In this document: positions 16,480 to 26,080 of the stretch, in pieces | Numbering within the stretch: position 1 is the stretch's first letter | Layout of the letters: every line of letters starts with the position of its first letter | NCBI RefSeq assembly: GCF_008801925.2 | Contig: NZ_CP062804.1 | Span: forward strand, 1,612,001 to 1,676,000 | Source: Cupriavidus basilensis | GTDB taxonomy: Bacteria; Pseudomonadota; Gammaproteobacteria; Burkholderiales; Burkholderiaceae | Direction of reading: 5' to 3' | DNA length: 64,000 nt | The notes under the pieces: model-generated | Database searches by the model: none | What the model saw: the letters and a program-made list of their open reading frames with translations, nothing else | What the model was told of the DNA's origin: nothing | Program-made: the position numbers and the translations under genes

Positions 16480-17478
16480 CTACTCCGCGGTGATGTTGGC
16501 TTGCTTGACCACCCGGCTCCAGCGAACCTCCTCGGCGCGCACATAGCGGCCGAATTCCTCGGGCGTTCCCGCGCTGACTTCCAGGCCCTCGGTTTCGGCA
16601 CGCTTGCGGAACGCCTCGGTCTGCACCGCTTTCCTGGCGGCGGCGTTCAGGCGTGCAATCACCGGGGCGGGCGTGCCTGCCGGCACGAACAGCCCGTACC
16701 AGCTTTCGGCCACGTAACCGGGCACGCCGCTTTCCGCGATGGTGGGCACCTTCGCCAGCACCGGGCTTGTCGAGCGCTTGGCCGTGGTCACCGCGATCGC
16801 GCGCAGCTTGCCGTTCTCAAGCAACGACCCGACTGCGGAGGCCGTGGCGAACATCACATCCACCTGGCCGCCCAGCAAGTCGGTGATGGCTGGGCCGGCG
16901 CCTCGGTAGGGAATGTGATTGAGGTCGACTTTGGCCAGTGACTTGAACAGTTCACCCGCGAGGTGCGCGGAGGTGCCAGGGCCCTGCGAGGCAAACGAGA
17001 TTTTCCCTGGCTTGGCCTTGGCGGCAGCGATCAGGTCCTGCACCGTCTTGTAGGGGCTGTCCGGGCGAACCACCAGCACGTTGGGCGACTGGCCTACCAG
17101 CATCACCGGCGCAAATGCCTTGTCGGTGGCATAGGGCAGCTTGGCGTGGATGCTCGGGTTGACCGCGTGCGCAAACGTGGCCATTACCATGGTGTAGCCA
17201 TCCGGCGTGCTCTTGGCCACCGTGTCGGAGCCGATGATGGTACCGCCACCCGGCTTGTTGTCGATGATCACCGGCTGGCCGAGATCCTGCGACATCGTCA
17301 CGCCCATGGTCCTGGCGATCAGGTCGGTGCCACCGCCCGGGGCGAAGGGCACGACGAGGCGAATGGGCTTTTCCGGGAAGGCTGCGGCGTTGGCGGCTGG
17401 CGCCAGCGCGCCCGTGGCGGCAAGCGCAATGGCCAACGTGGCCAGCGCCCTGCTGAAGAGGGGGAATGATTTAGGCAC
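16480..17478 (-). CDS. Bug-family tripartite tricarboxylate transporter substrate-binding protein
   Basis: The 332-residue protein has a signal peptide (about 1-32, ending ANAAA) and the Bug/TctC fold: FPEKPIRLVVPFAPGGGTD, NKPGGGTIIGSD, then IPYRGAGPAITDLLGGQVD. Such periplasmic proteins bind carboxylates. They are very numerous in Burkholderiales and often stand alone, as here where no TctA/TctB membrane genes are present. It begins the transcription unit with the hydratase, CoA synthetase and iclR genes, so it may sense or deliver their acid substrate. Confidence 0.9.
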   Translation of the reverse strand: MPKSFPLFSRALATLAIALAATGALAPAANAAAFPEKPIRLVVPFAPGGGTDLIARTMGVTMSQDLGQPVIIDNKPGGGTIIGSDTVAKSTPDGYTMVMATFAHAVNPSIHAKLPYATDKAFAPVMLVGQSPNVLVVRPDSPYKTVQDLIAAAKAKPGKISFASQGPGTSAHLAGELFKSLAKVDLNHIPYRGAGPAITDLLGGQVDVMFATASAVGSLLENGKLRAIAVTTAKRSTSPVLAKVPTIAESGVPGYVAESWYGLFVPAGTPAPVIARLNAAARKAVQTEAFRKRAETEGLEVSAGTPEEFGRYVRAEEVRWSRVVKQANITAE

Positions 17479-17659
17479 TTGCGTCTCCGTCCGGGTTTCT
17501 TGACGGGACAGGCGCCATTTTTTGCCCTACCCGTCGCTTATCGATGAACCCAGATTAAGCGCAAATATGGTCGAATACAGCCCTGCATTTCCACGCAGTG
17601 GAATTGCGTTCGGGCCTCGGCGGGCTTGCTTGGGGCCAGTGTGGCCGCCCGCCCGGCCG

Positions 17660-18388
17660 CTACCGGCATCCCGAGACTACGGTCACGACCAGCGGCCGCG
17701 GCAACATGCCGAATGCGTCAAGATGACGTCCCACGTAGTCACGCAGCTCAGCCTCGATGGCGGCGTGGCGCGATGTCGGCACCTCTTCCCACAAGCGCAT
17801 CGACCGTGCGTGCGCAACCGCATGGTCGATGGAGAGCGACTCCATCGTTTGGATCCGCTCTTCCCGGACCGCGTGAAAGCCGCCGGCGGCTAGCGTCCTG
17901 GCGGGCTGGTACTCGGCTTTGGGCCGCGCCTGGCTCAGGGCCACGTGGCGGCCGACGATGTCAACGATGGCCTCGCGAAAATCGCCCGCGTCGTTCTTGT
18001 TGACGACGACGAAGGCCGCGCCCGGCATCAATACGCGGCGTATGTTGCGCACCGATGCATCGTCCGAGAACCAGTGGAACGCGCCGAAGGCGGTAGCCCC
18101 GCCAAATGCCGCGTCGGCAAAATCCAGGCGATCGGCGCCCATTACGTGGTACGCGCCCGCCTGCCCCAGCCGGCGCGCCTCGTCGATCATGTCCGGGTCA
18201 ACGTCGATCCCGACCGGGCGAAAACCGCACGCGGTCAGTTGCCGGGTGGCGATGCCCGTGCCGCATCCGATGTCGAGGATGGCTGGCGTTTGTGCTGCCG
18301 CCAAAATATCTGCGACCTTGTCCATCACAGCCGTGCTGTAGGACTGGCGTGCCTGGTTGTAGATGGCTGCGGATTCGCCGAATGACAT
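17660..18388 (-). CDS. Class I SAM-dependent methyltransferase
   Basis: The 242-residue protein has the SAM-binding motif I (AILDIGCGTGIATRQL) and acidic motif II (PVGIDVDPDMI). Motif post-II covers ADRLDFADAAFGGATAFGAF, where HWF follows as in ubiquinone/menaquinone-type Methyltransf_11 proteins. Cell target unknown. It starts 52 bases beyond the end of the GGDEF gene on the same strand. The final residues (LVVTVVSGCR) are short relative to homologues I recall, which usually continue about 10-15 residues. Confidence 0.85.
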   Translation of the reverse strand: MSFGESAAIYNQARQSYSTAVMDKVADILAAAQTPAILDIGCGTGIATRQLTACGFRPVGIDVDPDMIDEARRLGQAGAYHVMGADRLDFADAAFGGATAFGAFHWFSDDASVRNIRRVLMPGAAFVVVNKNDAGDFREAIVDIVGRHVALSQARPKAEYQPARTLAAGGFHAVREERIQTMESLSIDHAVAHARSMRLWEEVPTSRHAAIEAELRDYVGRHLDAFGMLPRPLVVTVVSGCR

Positions 18389-18440
18389 GAGCGGGGTACT
18401 CCTGAGATGATGGCCGGTCAGGCCAATCCATGAAAGACGT

Positions 18441-20066
18441 TCAGCCCGGGTACACAGGCGACGCCACCGGGTCGTGCATCATGAAGCGGTCGCGGCCGTT
18501 GCGCTTGGCCTCGTACATGGCTGCGTCGGCCTTTTCTAGCAGGAACTCCAGCGACGGCGACGCCGGGATTTCACAAACTGCGCCAACGCTGATGGTGACG
18601 CACGGGTGCTCCGGCCAGCCGCCATGCGGCAGCGCCAGCGAGCGCACGGCATTGAGCAGGCGCAAGCCGATTTCCCTCGTCTCGGCGGGCGCGATCGCCG
18701 GCAGCACGATGACGAACTCTTCGCCGCCAACGCGGGCGCAGAAGTCGCCGGGGCCGTTGCGCATGGCTTCGCCGATGGCGGCGGCAATGCGGCGCAGGCA
18801 TTCGTCGCCGTGCACGTGGCCGTGCAGATCGTTGTACTGCTTGAAGTAATCGACGTCGATGATCAGCAGGCCGACCGGAATGCCGCGCTCAAACGCGTCG
18901 GCGATCGCGGCGGCAGCCTCGCGCTGGAAGTAGCGCCGGTTGAGCGCGCCGGTGAGCGCATCGCGATACAGGTCCGCCTCGATGCGTGAGAGCTTTTCCT
19001 CGGTCTCGCCGAGCCGCACCGCCAGGCTGGAGTTTTCCACCGTCAACGCGTGCTCGCGCGAGCGAAAGCGCGTGACGTCGCGCAGGAAGACAATGGTCCC
19101 GACCGGCTGCCGGTGCAGGTTGCGCACCGTATCCACGGTGAGCTCGTACTCGACACGCGCCTGTGAAATCAGGTGCGAGCCGCCGCTGCCGGGTGCGCCG
19201 CCGCGGCTGGCGGCAATCGCGTCCCGCCAGGCAGGCGGAAAGGCGCTGCCCCGCTCCACCTCCACCAGCAGGCGCCGGGCGGCAGGGTTGAAGTCGACGA
19301 TGATGTCGTTGGCATTCACGATCACGCAGCCCTCTTGCAAGGCATCGAAGACCCTGAGCCTGGCGTAGTGGCCAACGTCATCCAGGTGCCGGCGCAGCGC
19401 GCATACCCACACCAGCACCGCCGTCACCGCGAAGGTGGCGGGGGTCAGGTCACCGCCCAGCGGCCCCGTCCATCCGCGCAAGTACGCGATATTGGCCACC
19501 AGCGGCAACGCCAGGCCGCCCGCAAGCACCGCCCTTCCCCCGCGGGTCAGGCTGCTGCTTGGCACCCGGGCTGTCAGCAGGAAGTAAACGCTGATCAGCA
19601 ACAGCAGGTAGGTGTAGGCCGCCACCGCGGCGTATCCCGGGCCATGGCCGAAGACGGCGCCCGGCGGCGCGCCCCCCGGCACCAGCCGGATCGATGTCCA
19701 GATCAGGTGATGCCGTTCGTTGGTAAAGACCAGGGCCAGCGTCACGATATTGATGACGATGGGCAGCGAGAGCAGAGACCAGGGGATGACGAATCTTGGC
19801 CGGCTGAGCTGGACCATGGCGCAGAGCCAGCCGATGGGCACGGCGACAATGCCGACATATTGCACCTTGGCCCACAAGATGCGGGTTTCCAGGTCGACGG
19901 AGTTCAACTCGAGCAGGCGGCCGCCGCTCCATAGCGCGCTCCCCAGGGCCAGCGCCAGGAAGGCCTTGACGATGGGATCGTCCCGCCGCGTCCAGGTGGC
20001 GACGGCAACCGTCAGGCTTCCGACGACCGCAAAGGTGAGGCAGAGGACAAGGGGGTACGAAGGCAT
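18441..20066 (-). CDS. Diguanylate cyclase with 7TM-type sensor, PAS and GGDEF domains
   Basis: The 541-residue protein has seven or eight hydrophobic helices (about 1-230) of the HisKA_7TM type, a PAS-like domain (about 240-350) and a coiled-coil linker. The GGDEF domain (about 370-530) has the catalytic motif GGEEF and the metal Asp in LIIDVDYFKQYND. It should make cyclic-di-GMP. The product-inhibition site RxxD, expected five residues before GGEEF, is not conserved (GPGD), so feedback inhibition is probably lost. No EAL domain is present. The signal is unknown. Confidence 0.9.
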   Translation of the reverse strand: MPSYPLVLCLTFAVVGSLTVAVATWTRRDDPIVKAFLALALGSALWSGGRLLELNSVDLETRILWAKVQYVGIVAVPIGWLCAMVQLSRPRFVIPWSLLSLPIVINIVTLALVFTNERHHLIWTSIRLVPGGAPPGAVFGHGPGYAAVAAYTYLLLLISVYFLLTARVPSSSLTRGGRAVLAGGLALPLVANIAYLRGWTGPLGGDLTPATFAVTAVLVWVCALRRHLDDVGHYARLRVFDALQEGCVIVNANDIIVDFNPAARRLLVEVERGSAFPPAWRDAIAASRGGAPGSGGSHLISQARVEYELTVDTVRNLHRQPVGTIVFLRDVTRFRSREHALTVENSSLAVRLGETEEKLSRIEADLYRDALTGALNRRYFQREAAAAIADAFERGIPVGLLIIDVDYFKQYNDLHGHVHGDECLRRIAAAIGEAMRNGPGDFCARVGGEEFVIVLPAIAPAETREIGLRLLNAVRSLALPHGGWPEHPCVTISVGAVCEIPASPSLEFLLEKADAAMYEAKRNGRDRFMMHDPVASPVYPG

Positions 20067-20195
20067 TCGGCCGGTTCCAGGACGCGCCCGCCGGCAGCGC
20101 CAGCGGTGGATTCTCCGGTCGGATTATAAGGTGGCGCGACGGGGCTGATCCGTGTCGCGGGAAGGCTTGGGCGCTTCCCTGGACGAATGCCCTCC

Positions 20196-21371
20196 TCAAA
20201 ACCCCAACTGCCGCGCGGCCAGGTCTTTCATGATTTCCTCCGACCCGCCGCCGATCATCATGACCTTGACCTCGCGGTACACCCGCTCGCTCAGGGTGCC
20301 GCGCATGAAACCCATGCCGCCCAGGATCTGCACGGCCTGGTCGGCGCAGAACTGCATGGCCTGGGTGGCCTGGATCTTGGCCATGCAGGTGCGCGCCACC
20401 AGTTGCGCCGGGTCGCCGGCCTGATGCTGCACGCGGTAAGCGAGGTCGTAGACGAGGTTGCGGGCGGCTTCAATGCGCAGGGCCATGTCGACCAGCTTGT
20501 GGCGGATCACCTGTCGCTCCACCAGCGGGTGGCCGAAGGTGCTACGCTGGCGCGCCCAGTCGAGTGCTTCCTGCAGGCAGGCTTCGGCGTAGCCATAGGC
20601 GCTGGCGCTCATCCCCAGGCGCTCGGCGTTGAAGTTGCGCATGATGACCTGGAAGCCGCGGTTCTCTTCGCCGATCAGGTTGGCGGCCGGGATCCGGCAG
20701 TTGTCGAAGTGCAGGTGGGCGGTGTCGGAGGCGAGCCAGCCCATTTTCTTGAGTTCGGTGCGGGTCAGGCCGGGCGGGTTGCCTTCGATCAGCAGCAGGG
20801 AGATGCCGCCCGCACCCTTGTTGGCGGGATCGGTGCGCACCGCGGTGGTGATGAAGTCGGCGCGCATGCCGGAGGTGATGAAGGTCTTCTCGCCGTTGAC
20901 GATGTAGTGGTCGCCGTCGCGCACGGCGGTGGTCTTCAGGCTGGCCACGTCGGAGCCGCCGCCGGGCTCGGTAATGGCCAGGGCCGCGATCTTGTCGCCA
21001 GCGATGACCGCGGGCAGCACGCGTTCCTGCAGCGCCTGGCTGCCGGCCGCGACGATGGGCGGCACGCCGATGGAATGGGAGTGCAGCGATGCGTTGACGC
21101 CGCCGGAGCCGCAGCGGGCAAACTCTTCGGCCTGGATCAGGTGATAGAAGATGTCGCCGGGCGTGCCGCCGAAGTGTTCCGGGTAACCCAGCCCGAGCAG
21201 GCCGACTTCCGCGGCGCGGTGGTATAGCGAGCGGGGAAAGGTCCCGGCTTCGTCCCAGTCGTTCACGTAGGGCGTGATCTCGCGGGCGACGAAGTCGCGC
21301 AGCGTGCTGCGGAACTGCTCATGCTCGGCGGTGAAATAGTGCGCCAGGGGCGGCAGGGTCAGGAGGCTCAT
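20196..21371 (-). CDS. Acyl-CoA dehydrogenase
   Basis: From the ATG at 21371 the protein has 391 residues; a longer start at 21434 adds 21 residues without a family pattern. The fold is complete: the FAD/substrate segment AITEPGGGSDVASLKTTA, the middle beta domain with GMRADFITTAVRT, and the C-terminal ARTCMAKIQATQAMQFCADQ then QILGGMGFMRGT. It would oxidise an acyl-CoA to the 2-enoyl form and pass electrons to electron-transfer flavoprotein. The catalytic Glu probably lies in SERVYRE. It stands alone between the GGDEF and hipA genes. Confidence 0.9.
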   Translation of the reverse strand: MSLLTLPPLAHYFTAEHEQFRSTLRDFVAREITPYVNDWDEAGTFPRSLYHRAAEVGLLGLGYPEHFGGTPGDIFYHLIQAEEFARCGSGGVNASLHSHSIGVPPIVAAGSQALQERVLPAVIAGDKIAALAITEPGGGSDVASLKTTAVRDGDHYIVNGEKTFITSGMRADFITTAVRTDPANKGAGGISLLLIEGNPPGLTRTELKKMGWLASDTAHLHFDNCRIPAANLIGEENRGFQVIMRNFNAERLGMSASAYGYAEACLQEALDWARQRSTFGHPLVERQVIRHKLVDMALRIEAARNLVYDLAYRVQHQAGDPAQLVARTCMAKIQATQAMQFCADQAVQILGGMGFMRGTLSERVYREVKVMMIGGGSEEIMKDLAARQLGF

Positions 21372-21524
21372 CGTGGGTCCTGTCAGTGGGGCTGTCAGTG
21401 GGCGTTCGGGTCGGGGGTGGCGTGCGGCATGCAAGCCGGCATCCCTCGACCATAGGCCGCGCCGTGCGCTTCGTCTTGCGCAAAGTGGTTGGCCCCGGCA
21501 AACCCAAACTCCCCAACCAACCGC

Positions 21525-22865
21525 TTAGCCGGGCGGCATGCGATCGAGCTGCCGGGCGGATGCCTCCAGCCCTTGCAGGATGCTGTCCGCCACCTTTTGC
21601 GGAAAGCCCCCCGGCAAGGCGGCGCTGACCGTGGCAATGACCGCCGGCGTCTGCGCAATGAGCCGCTGGACGATGCCTTCGGCATCCGGGCCGTGGAAGC
21701 ACTTGGGCGCCATGGCGTTGAAATGCCGGCGCTGCACGTCCTTGAACAGGTAGTGCCGGTTCTTGCCGGCCACCGCCATGGCCAGCTTGGCCTTGTGCCA
21801 TGACCACTGGTTTGCCCCAAAGCCAACCACCGGCCAGATCGACATCACGTCATAAAGCGGCGTCATCCGGTAGCGCCCGCCAGGCAGCAGGCGGATGCTG
21901 AAATTCTTGGCATGCCCGTCGGGCGCCGCCAGCATCCAGAACAGGATCTGCGTGGTGAGGAAGGTCTCCAGGTCTTCGTCGGCATGGGTCGATTGCCGCA
22001 GGATCTGGGCGATGTCGCGCATGCCAGGGCCGCCATCCGCCTCGTACTTCAGGTGTGGGGCGACGCCGAGCGCCTGGCAGAAATCCTCCTGCGGCAGGCG
22101 CAGGATCCAGCCTCCCGAGGAATGCATCTGCCGGTCGAAGCGCTGCACGCTCAGGACCTTCTGGCTGGCGAAGGTCTTGATTTCGCTATGCGCCACCGGC
22201 AGGCCGTAGGCGGCGAGGATGGCCAGGCAGAGCCACTCGTTCTCGACCGAGGTACTGAGGTCGGCCCGCTTGTTGCCCACCAGCCCAAGCGGCAGCTTGA
22301 GGATGTGCGTGGTGGGCGTGGCGCCGTGGGGCTTCATCCACTGGTTGCCGTGCCACAGCAGCGCGGTCTTTTCCTGCGCGCCGGCCAGGGAGATGCGCAA
22401 GTCTTCGTCATCTTCCTGTGCGCCCATGCCGGTGGGGCTGACCGTCTGCCGCAGCAGTTTTTCAATATCGGCGTCGGACTGCGGGGTGCCTTCGATGCGG
22501 TCATGGCCCGCCGGCTGTTCGTTCTCGCCGAGCAATTGCACGGCGCCGACGCAATCGCGGCCGATGGCTTCCAGCAGGTCGAAGGCTTCCGTGGTTGCCG
22601 CCTTGAAACGCGTAGCCAGGCGCTTGCGGATGGCGTCACTGTCGGGCAGCAGGTTGTCGAAGTAGTTGCGCACCCGGTCGCCCTTGAGCGGGGAGGTATC
22701 GACGCCGAAGGGAAGCGACAGGGAAAGTGGGCGTCCGGCGGGCGAGGCCAGCCAGCCGGGGTCGTACTGCAACTCCATGTCGCCCCGCGTGGGGATGCGC
22801 CACGTCCCCACCCGCTCGCCATTGGCCCATACCGACAACGCCCGCGCATGCGATCTGCGGCCCAT
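21525..22865 (-). CDS. hipA: HipA-type serine/threonine kinase toxin
   Basis: I use the ATG at 22865, two bases after the antitoxin stop, giving 446 residues. The N-terminal domain (about 5-105) precedes the kinase domain. Key residues are kept: the P-loop Ser in SLAGAQEKTAL, the catalytic Asp and Asn in PDGHAKNFS and the metal Asp in PLYDV. E. coli HipA phosphorylates glutamyl-tRNA synthetase and causes persistence; the target here is not known. All catalytic residues look intact, so the toxin is probably active and held by the HipB antitoxin. Confidence 0.9.
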   Translation of the reverse strand: MGRRSHARALSVWANGERVGTWRIPTRGDMELQYDPGWLASPAGRPLSLSLPFGVDTSPLKGDRVRNYFDNLLPDSDAIRKRLATRFKAATTEAFDLLEAIGRDCVGAVQLLGENEQPAGHDRIEGTPQSDADIEKLLRQTVSPTGMGAQEDDEDLRISLAGAQEKTALLWHGNQWMKPHGATPTTHILKLPLGLVGNKRADLSTSVENEWLCLAILAAYGLPVAHSEIKTFASQKVLSVQRFDRQMHSSGGWILRLPQEDFCQALGVAPHLKYEADGGPGMRDIAQILRQSTHADEDLETFLTTQILFWMLAAPDGHAKNFSIRLLPGGRYRMTPLYDVMSIWPVVGFGANQWSWHKAKLAMAVAGKNRHYLFKDVQRRHFNAMAPKCFHGPDAEGIVQRLIAQTPAVIATVSAALPGGFPQKVADSILQGLEASARQLDRMPPG

Positions 22866-22867
22866 GG

Positions 22868-23119
22868 CTACCACTCCACCGGCGAGGCTTCGGTGCCTGC
22901 CGCGTGCCTGTCTTGCACGACGAGTTCCAGGCCGAGGACGCTGATCAGCGCCAGCAACTGGTCGGCGCTGATGCTGCCCGGGTTGAGTTCCATATGGGAG
23001 ATGCGGCTCTGGCTGACATCCAGCCGCGCGGCCAGGTCCGTCTGCGACAGCTTGGCGGCGCGCCGTGCGGATTGCAGCACTTGCCCGAGCTGGCTGGGGG
23101 TGGTGAGCAGCTGTTTCAT
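22868..23119 (-). CDS. hipB: HipB-type XRE-family antitoxin and autorepressor
   Basis: The 83-residue protein has a five-helix XRE DNA-binding domain (about 15-70; LSQTDLAARLDVSQSRISHMEL). The flexible tail ends in VEW, like the Leu-Glu-Trp end of E. coli HipB that contacts HipA. Its stop lies 2 bases before the hipA start, so the two are coupled. Repeated operator-like sequences lie upstream at 23135-23231. Confidence 0.9.
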   Translation of the reverse strand: MKQLLTTPSQLGQVLQSARRAAKLSQTDLAARLDVSQSRISHMELNPGSISADQLLALISVLGLELVVQDRHAAGTEASPVEW

Positions 23120-23134
23120 CTTGGTGATCCGAAG

Positions 23135-23231
23135 TTACCCATCCAATGCGTAATCTCACTTTACAAACTACATGGGTAAATTGCAAATACCAATTTAGTG
23201 GGTAATCATCAATTACCCATGTCATGCGTAA
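23135..23231 (-). promoter_or_regulatory. Repeated HipB operator candidates
   Basis: Two near-identical dyads stand in the region before hipB: TTACCCAT-CCA-ATGCGTAA (23135-23153) and TTACCCAT-GTC-ATGCGTAA (23213-23231), with centres 78 bases apart. Between them are the half-site ATGGGTAA (23172-23179) and a variant GTGGGTAA (23198-23205). The first dyad lies 16 bases before the hipB start codon. HipB of E. coli binds several dyads in its promoter and loops or bends the DNA; the same design is inferred here. Confidence 0.65.
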
Positions 23232-23405
23232 TCCGTGTTTGATTCGCGCTTAATCTACGTCCACAGAGACGACGCTGCCGCCCTACGCAGCGACCCAGCC
23301 ACTTTCCGCAAGCCTTGCCCCACGCGACTTGGCTACGCTTGCCGCTCTGACCTGCCCCGGGTCTTTGCCGCATCCAATTTGCCATCCAACGCCAGGAGAG
23401 TCCGC

Positions 23406-25031
23406 ATGACTGCCAACCCGCCGCCCGCCACCATTGGTGCCGCCCTTCGCCAGGCCAGCCAGCGGTGGGGCCAGCGCACTGCCTACCGCTGCGGGCCGCA
23501 GGCCCACACCTTTGCCGGGATGGAGGCCAGCTCCGCGCGGCTTGCCTGTGGGCTGCTTGGCCTGGGCATCGCCCGTGGCGAGCGCATCGGCGTGATTGGC
23601 CTGAACCAGATCGAGTGGCTGCAGCTGTTCTTTGCCGCAAGCCGGATCGGCGTGGCGGTGGTGGGCCTGAGCGTGCGCTACCGCGATAACGAGATCGAGC
23701 ATATGGTCAACGACAGCGCGGTCAAGGCGGTCTTCACGGTGCCGGAGTGCGAGGGCTTTGATTTTCCAGGCATGCTGGCACGGCTGGCTCCGCGCATGCC
23801 GGGCTTGTCGCATGTGGTGCTGATCGACCCAATCAACGCAATCGACGCAATCGAAACGGCGCCACCGGCCGACACCAGCTCGCTGCGGCTTTCCATGCTG
23901 CTGGCCACCGCGCCGGACCCGGCCGTGCTGGAGGCCGCCGAGGCGCAGGTCGTGCCGCAGGACCAGGCCATGGTGATTTACACCTCAGGCACCACCGGGC
24001 GGCCTAAGGGCGCGGGACTGTCCCACCGCAGCATGCTGGCGGCAGCCCTGGCCCAAGCGCGCCATGTGCGCACGACCGAGGCCGACCAGCTCCAGCTGGC
24101 CCTGCCCTTGAACCATGTGGGCGGCATCACCTGCGGGGTGCTGAACTTCCTGCTTGGCGGCGGTACCTGCGACCTCGTGCCAGCCTTCAAGGCAAACCTG
24201 GTGCTTGCCAGGATGCGCGAGCACCCGCCCACCATCTTCTCGGGCGTGCCGACCATGGCCACGCTGCTGCTGATGCATCCCGACTCCGCCAAGGTGGATT
24301 TCTCCTCCGTGCGGCTCGTGATCGTGGGCGGCGCCACGGTGGATGCGGCCCTGCTGGAGCAGTTGCAGGCCCGCATGCCGCAGGCGACGGTGATGAACCT
24401 GTATGGCCTCTCGGAATCCTCTGGCGCGATCGTCATGACGCCCTGGGACGCGCAGCGACAGGACCTGATGCAATCGATTGGCCGCGTGTTCGATACCGCC
24501 GAGGTACGGGTGGTTTCGTTTGCTGGCGAAAGCCTGGCCACGGGCGAAATCGGCGAGCTCTGTTTCCGTGGCGCGGGCGTTTGCCCGGGCTATGTGGGCG
24601 GCGCGGCCGGGGAGGATGGATTCGATGCCCAGGGCTGGCTGCACTCGGGCGACCTGGGCTACGTGGACGAACGCGGCTATATCCACTTGAAGGGGCGCAA
24701 GAAGGATATGTATATCCAGGGCGGCTTCAACGTCTATCCGGCCGAGATCGAAGGCGTGATCGCGCGCCACCCGGCGGTGATGATGGTCGCCGGCATTGGC
24801 GTGCCCGACCCGGTGCTGGGCGAGATCGGCCGCTATTACATCGTGCCCAAGCCTGGCTGCCAGGTCTCCGAGCAGGAAATCCGCGCGTACTGCGGGACCC
24901 GCCTGGCGGACTACAAGGTGCCGCGCCAGGTGGTGCTGCGCGATGCGCTGCCGCTCACGCCGGCCGGCAAGATCCACAAGGCGGCCTTGCGCACGGAGGA
25001 CGCGCCGGATACCCCTGCCCGGCCCGCCTAG
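23406..25031 (+). CDS. Acyl-CoA ligase (AMP-forming, fatty-acyl type)
   Basis: The start at 23406 follows a good ribosome site (CAGGAGAG); the frame is open upstream but without family sequence. The 541-residue protein has the AMP-binding motif MVIYTSGTTGRPKGAG, the A5-like NLYGLSESSG, the GDLGYVDERGYI motif and the C-terminal catalytic Lys in LTPAGKIHKAAL. It would activate an organic acid with ATP to acyl-AMP and acyl-CoA. It is divergent from hipBA and its stop overlaps the stop of the convergent AraC gene in a CTAG tetranucleotide. The acid is unknown. Confidence 0.9.
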   Translation: MTANPPPATIGAALRQASQRWGQRTAYRCGPQAHTFAGMEASSARLACGLLGLGIARGERIGVIGLNQIEWLQLFFAASRIGVAVVGLSVRYRDNEIEHMVNDSAVKAVFTVPECEGFDFPGMLARLAPRMPGLSHVVLIDPINAIDAIETAPPADTSSLRLSMLLATAPDPAVLEAAEAQVVPQDQAMVIYTSGTTGRPKGAGLSHRSMLAAALAQARHVRTTEADQLQLALPLNHVGGITCGVLNFLLGGGTCDLVPAFKANLVLARMREHPPTIFSGVPTMATLLLMHPDSAKVDFSSVRLVIVGGATVDAALLEQLQARMPQATVMNLYGLSESSGAIVMTPWDAQRQDLMQSIGRVFDTAEVRVVSFAGESLATGEIGELCFRGAGVCPGYVGGAAGEDGFDAQGWLHSGDLGYVDERGYIHLKGRKKDMYIQGGFNVYPAEIEGVIARHPAVMMVAGIGVPDPVLGEIGRYYIVPKPGCQVSEQEIRAYCGTRLADYKVPRQVVLRDALPLTPAGKIHKAALRTEDAPDTPARPA

Positions 25032-25885
25032 CCCGGCATGCCGCCGCCCACCTCCACACGCTCGCCAATCAGGGCGAGCTTGCGCGAGCCGGCAAAGATA
25101 TCGCTGGGTTTGAGCCCGTAGACCTGGCGGATGGAATGGCTGAAGTGGGTGGAGTCCGGATAGCCCGCATCCAGCGCCACATGGGCTAGGTTGGAGTCCT
25201 GGGTGACGTAATGCAGCAGGCTGCGGGCGCGCTTCCAGGTCCGGAAGCTGCGGAACGGCGTGCCGACATCCTCCTTGAACAGATGCAGGAAGCGCGAGAA
25301 GGACAGATGGGCCGAAGCGGCGCATGACTCGGCCGTGGCCGTGGCCGACGGCGCGTTGCGGATGCGTTGCACCGCGGCCTCGATACGCGGGTCCAGCTTG
25401 CGCGGCGCCAGCGCGTGCCCGAAGAAGATCTGGTCGAAGCTGTCCGCCTGCAGTTCCAGCTCCCGGCCGCGCTCGCTCAGGTAGGCATGCACCTGCCGCA
25501 CATGGCGCACAAAGGCCGGATCGTCCACCGGCCCTGCCCGCTCGCGTATCACCGGCGGCAGGCGCGCCAGGTCGATGCTCTCCGCCTCCAGTGCGAGGTC
25601 GCAGATCATGCGGTCGTCGCAAGCAACCGAGTGCGGCATGTACGCCGGCACCACCGCCAGTTCCGTGGATGCCCAGGGCCCGTCGTCAAACCGGATGCGG
25701 ATGGGTGCGCGCAAAGCCACATAAATCAATAGCCCACCCATGGTGCGGACCGAAGGCGAGCCAAGCAGGCCGGCGTAGAACAGCCTGTCGGGGGTGAGCC
25801 ACATCACCCGTCCGGCTCCGTCCCGGGCGCCAGGCGCCACGGTCGTCGCTGGCGGGCACGCAATGCCTGGTGCTTGCATCTGCAT
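25028..25885 (-). CDS. AraC-family transcriptional regulator (paralogue of 47777-48616)
   Basis: I use the ATG at 25885, preceded by AGGAGACGAGGAC; the frame extends to 25981. The 285-residue protein has an N-terminal cupin-like sensing domain and a C-terminal pair of helix-turn-helix motifs (AHLSFSRFLHLFKEDVGTPF and VALDAGYPDSTHFSHSIRQV). The C-terminal half is almost identical to the regulator at 47777-48616. It is the last gene of the operon running from livH to the 26081 ligase, after a terminator at 25994-26025. It likely controls that operon or the whole island. Confidence 0.9.
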   Translation of the reverse strand: MQMQAPGIACPPATTVAPGARDGAGRVMWLTPDRLFYAGLLGSPSVRTMGGLLIYVALRAPIRIRFDDGPWASTELAVVPAYMPHSVACDDRMICDLALEAESIDLARLPPVIRERAGPVDDPAFVRHVRQVHAYLSERGRELELQADSFDQIFFGHALAPRKLDPRIEAAVQRIRNAPSATATAESCAASAHLSFSRFLHLFKEDVGTPFRSFRTWKRARSLLHYVTQDSNLAHVALDAGYPDSTHFSHSIRQVYGLKPSDIFAGSRKLALIGERVEVGGGMPG

Positions 25886-25993
25886 GTCCTCGTCTCCTGC
25901 TGGCACCGTCCGCGCACCGATGGATGCGTCGCCAGGCCTGCTAGTTATTTGCTCTCGGTACGCCGCCAGGATGCGATGCAAAAATGCGACGCA

Positions 25994-26025
25994 AAAAGCA
26001 GCGTAGCCGGGGCTACCGGCTACGT
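25994..26025 (-). terminator. Rho-independent terminator of the livH-to-CoA-ligase operon
   Basis: On the minus strand CGTAGCCGG pairs with CCGGCTACG around the loop TAGCC (26025-26003), followed by CTGC and a run of five T (25998-25994). It lies 56 bases after the stop of the CoA ligase at 26081 and before the AraC start, so the regulator has its own promoter. Confidence 0.75.
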
Positions 26026-26080
26026 CTTGCGTCAGGTGGCTATGTCAGCTGGCCATGCCAGCCACAGGCGGGTCCGGTGC

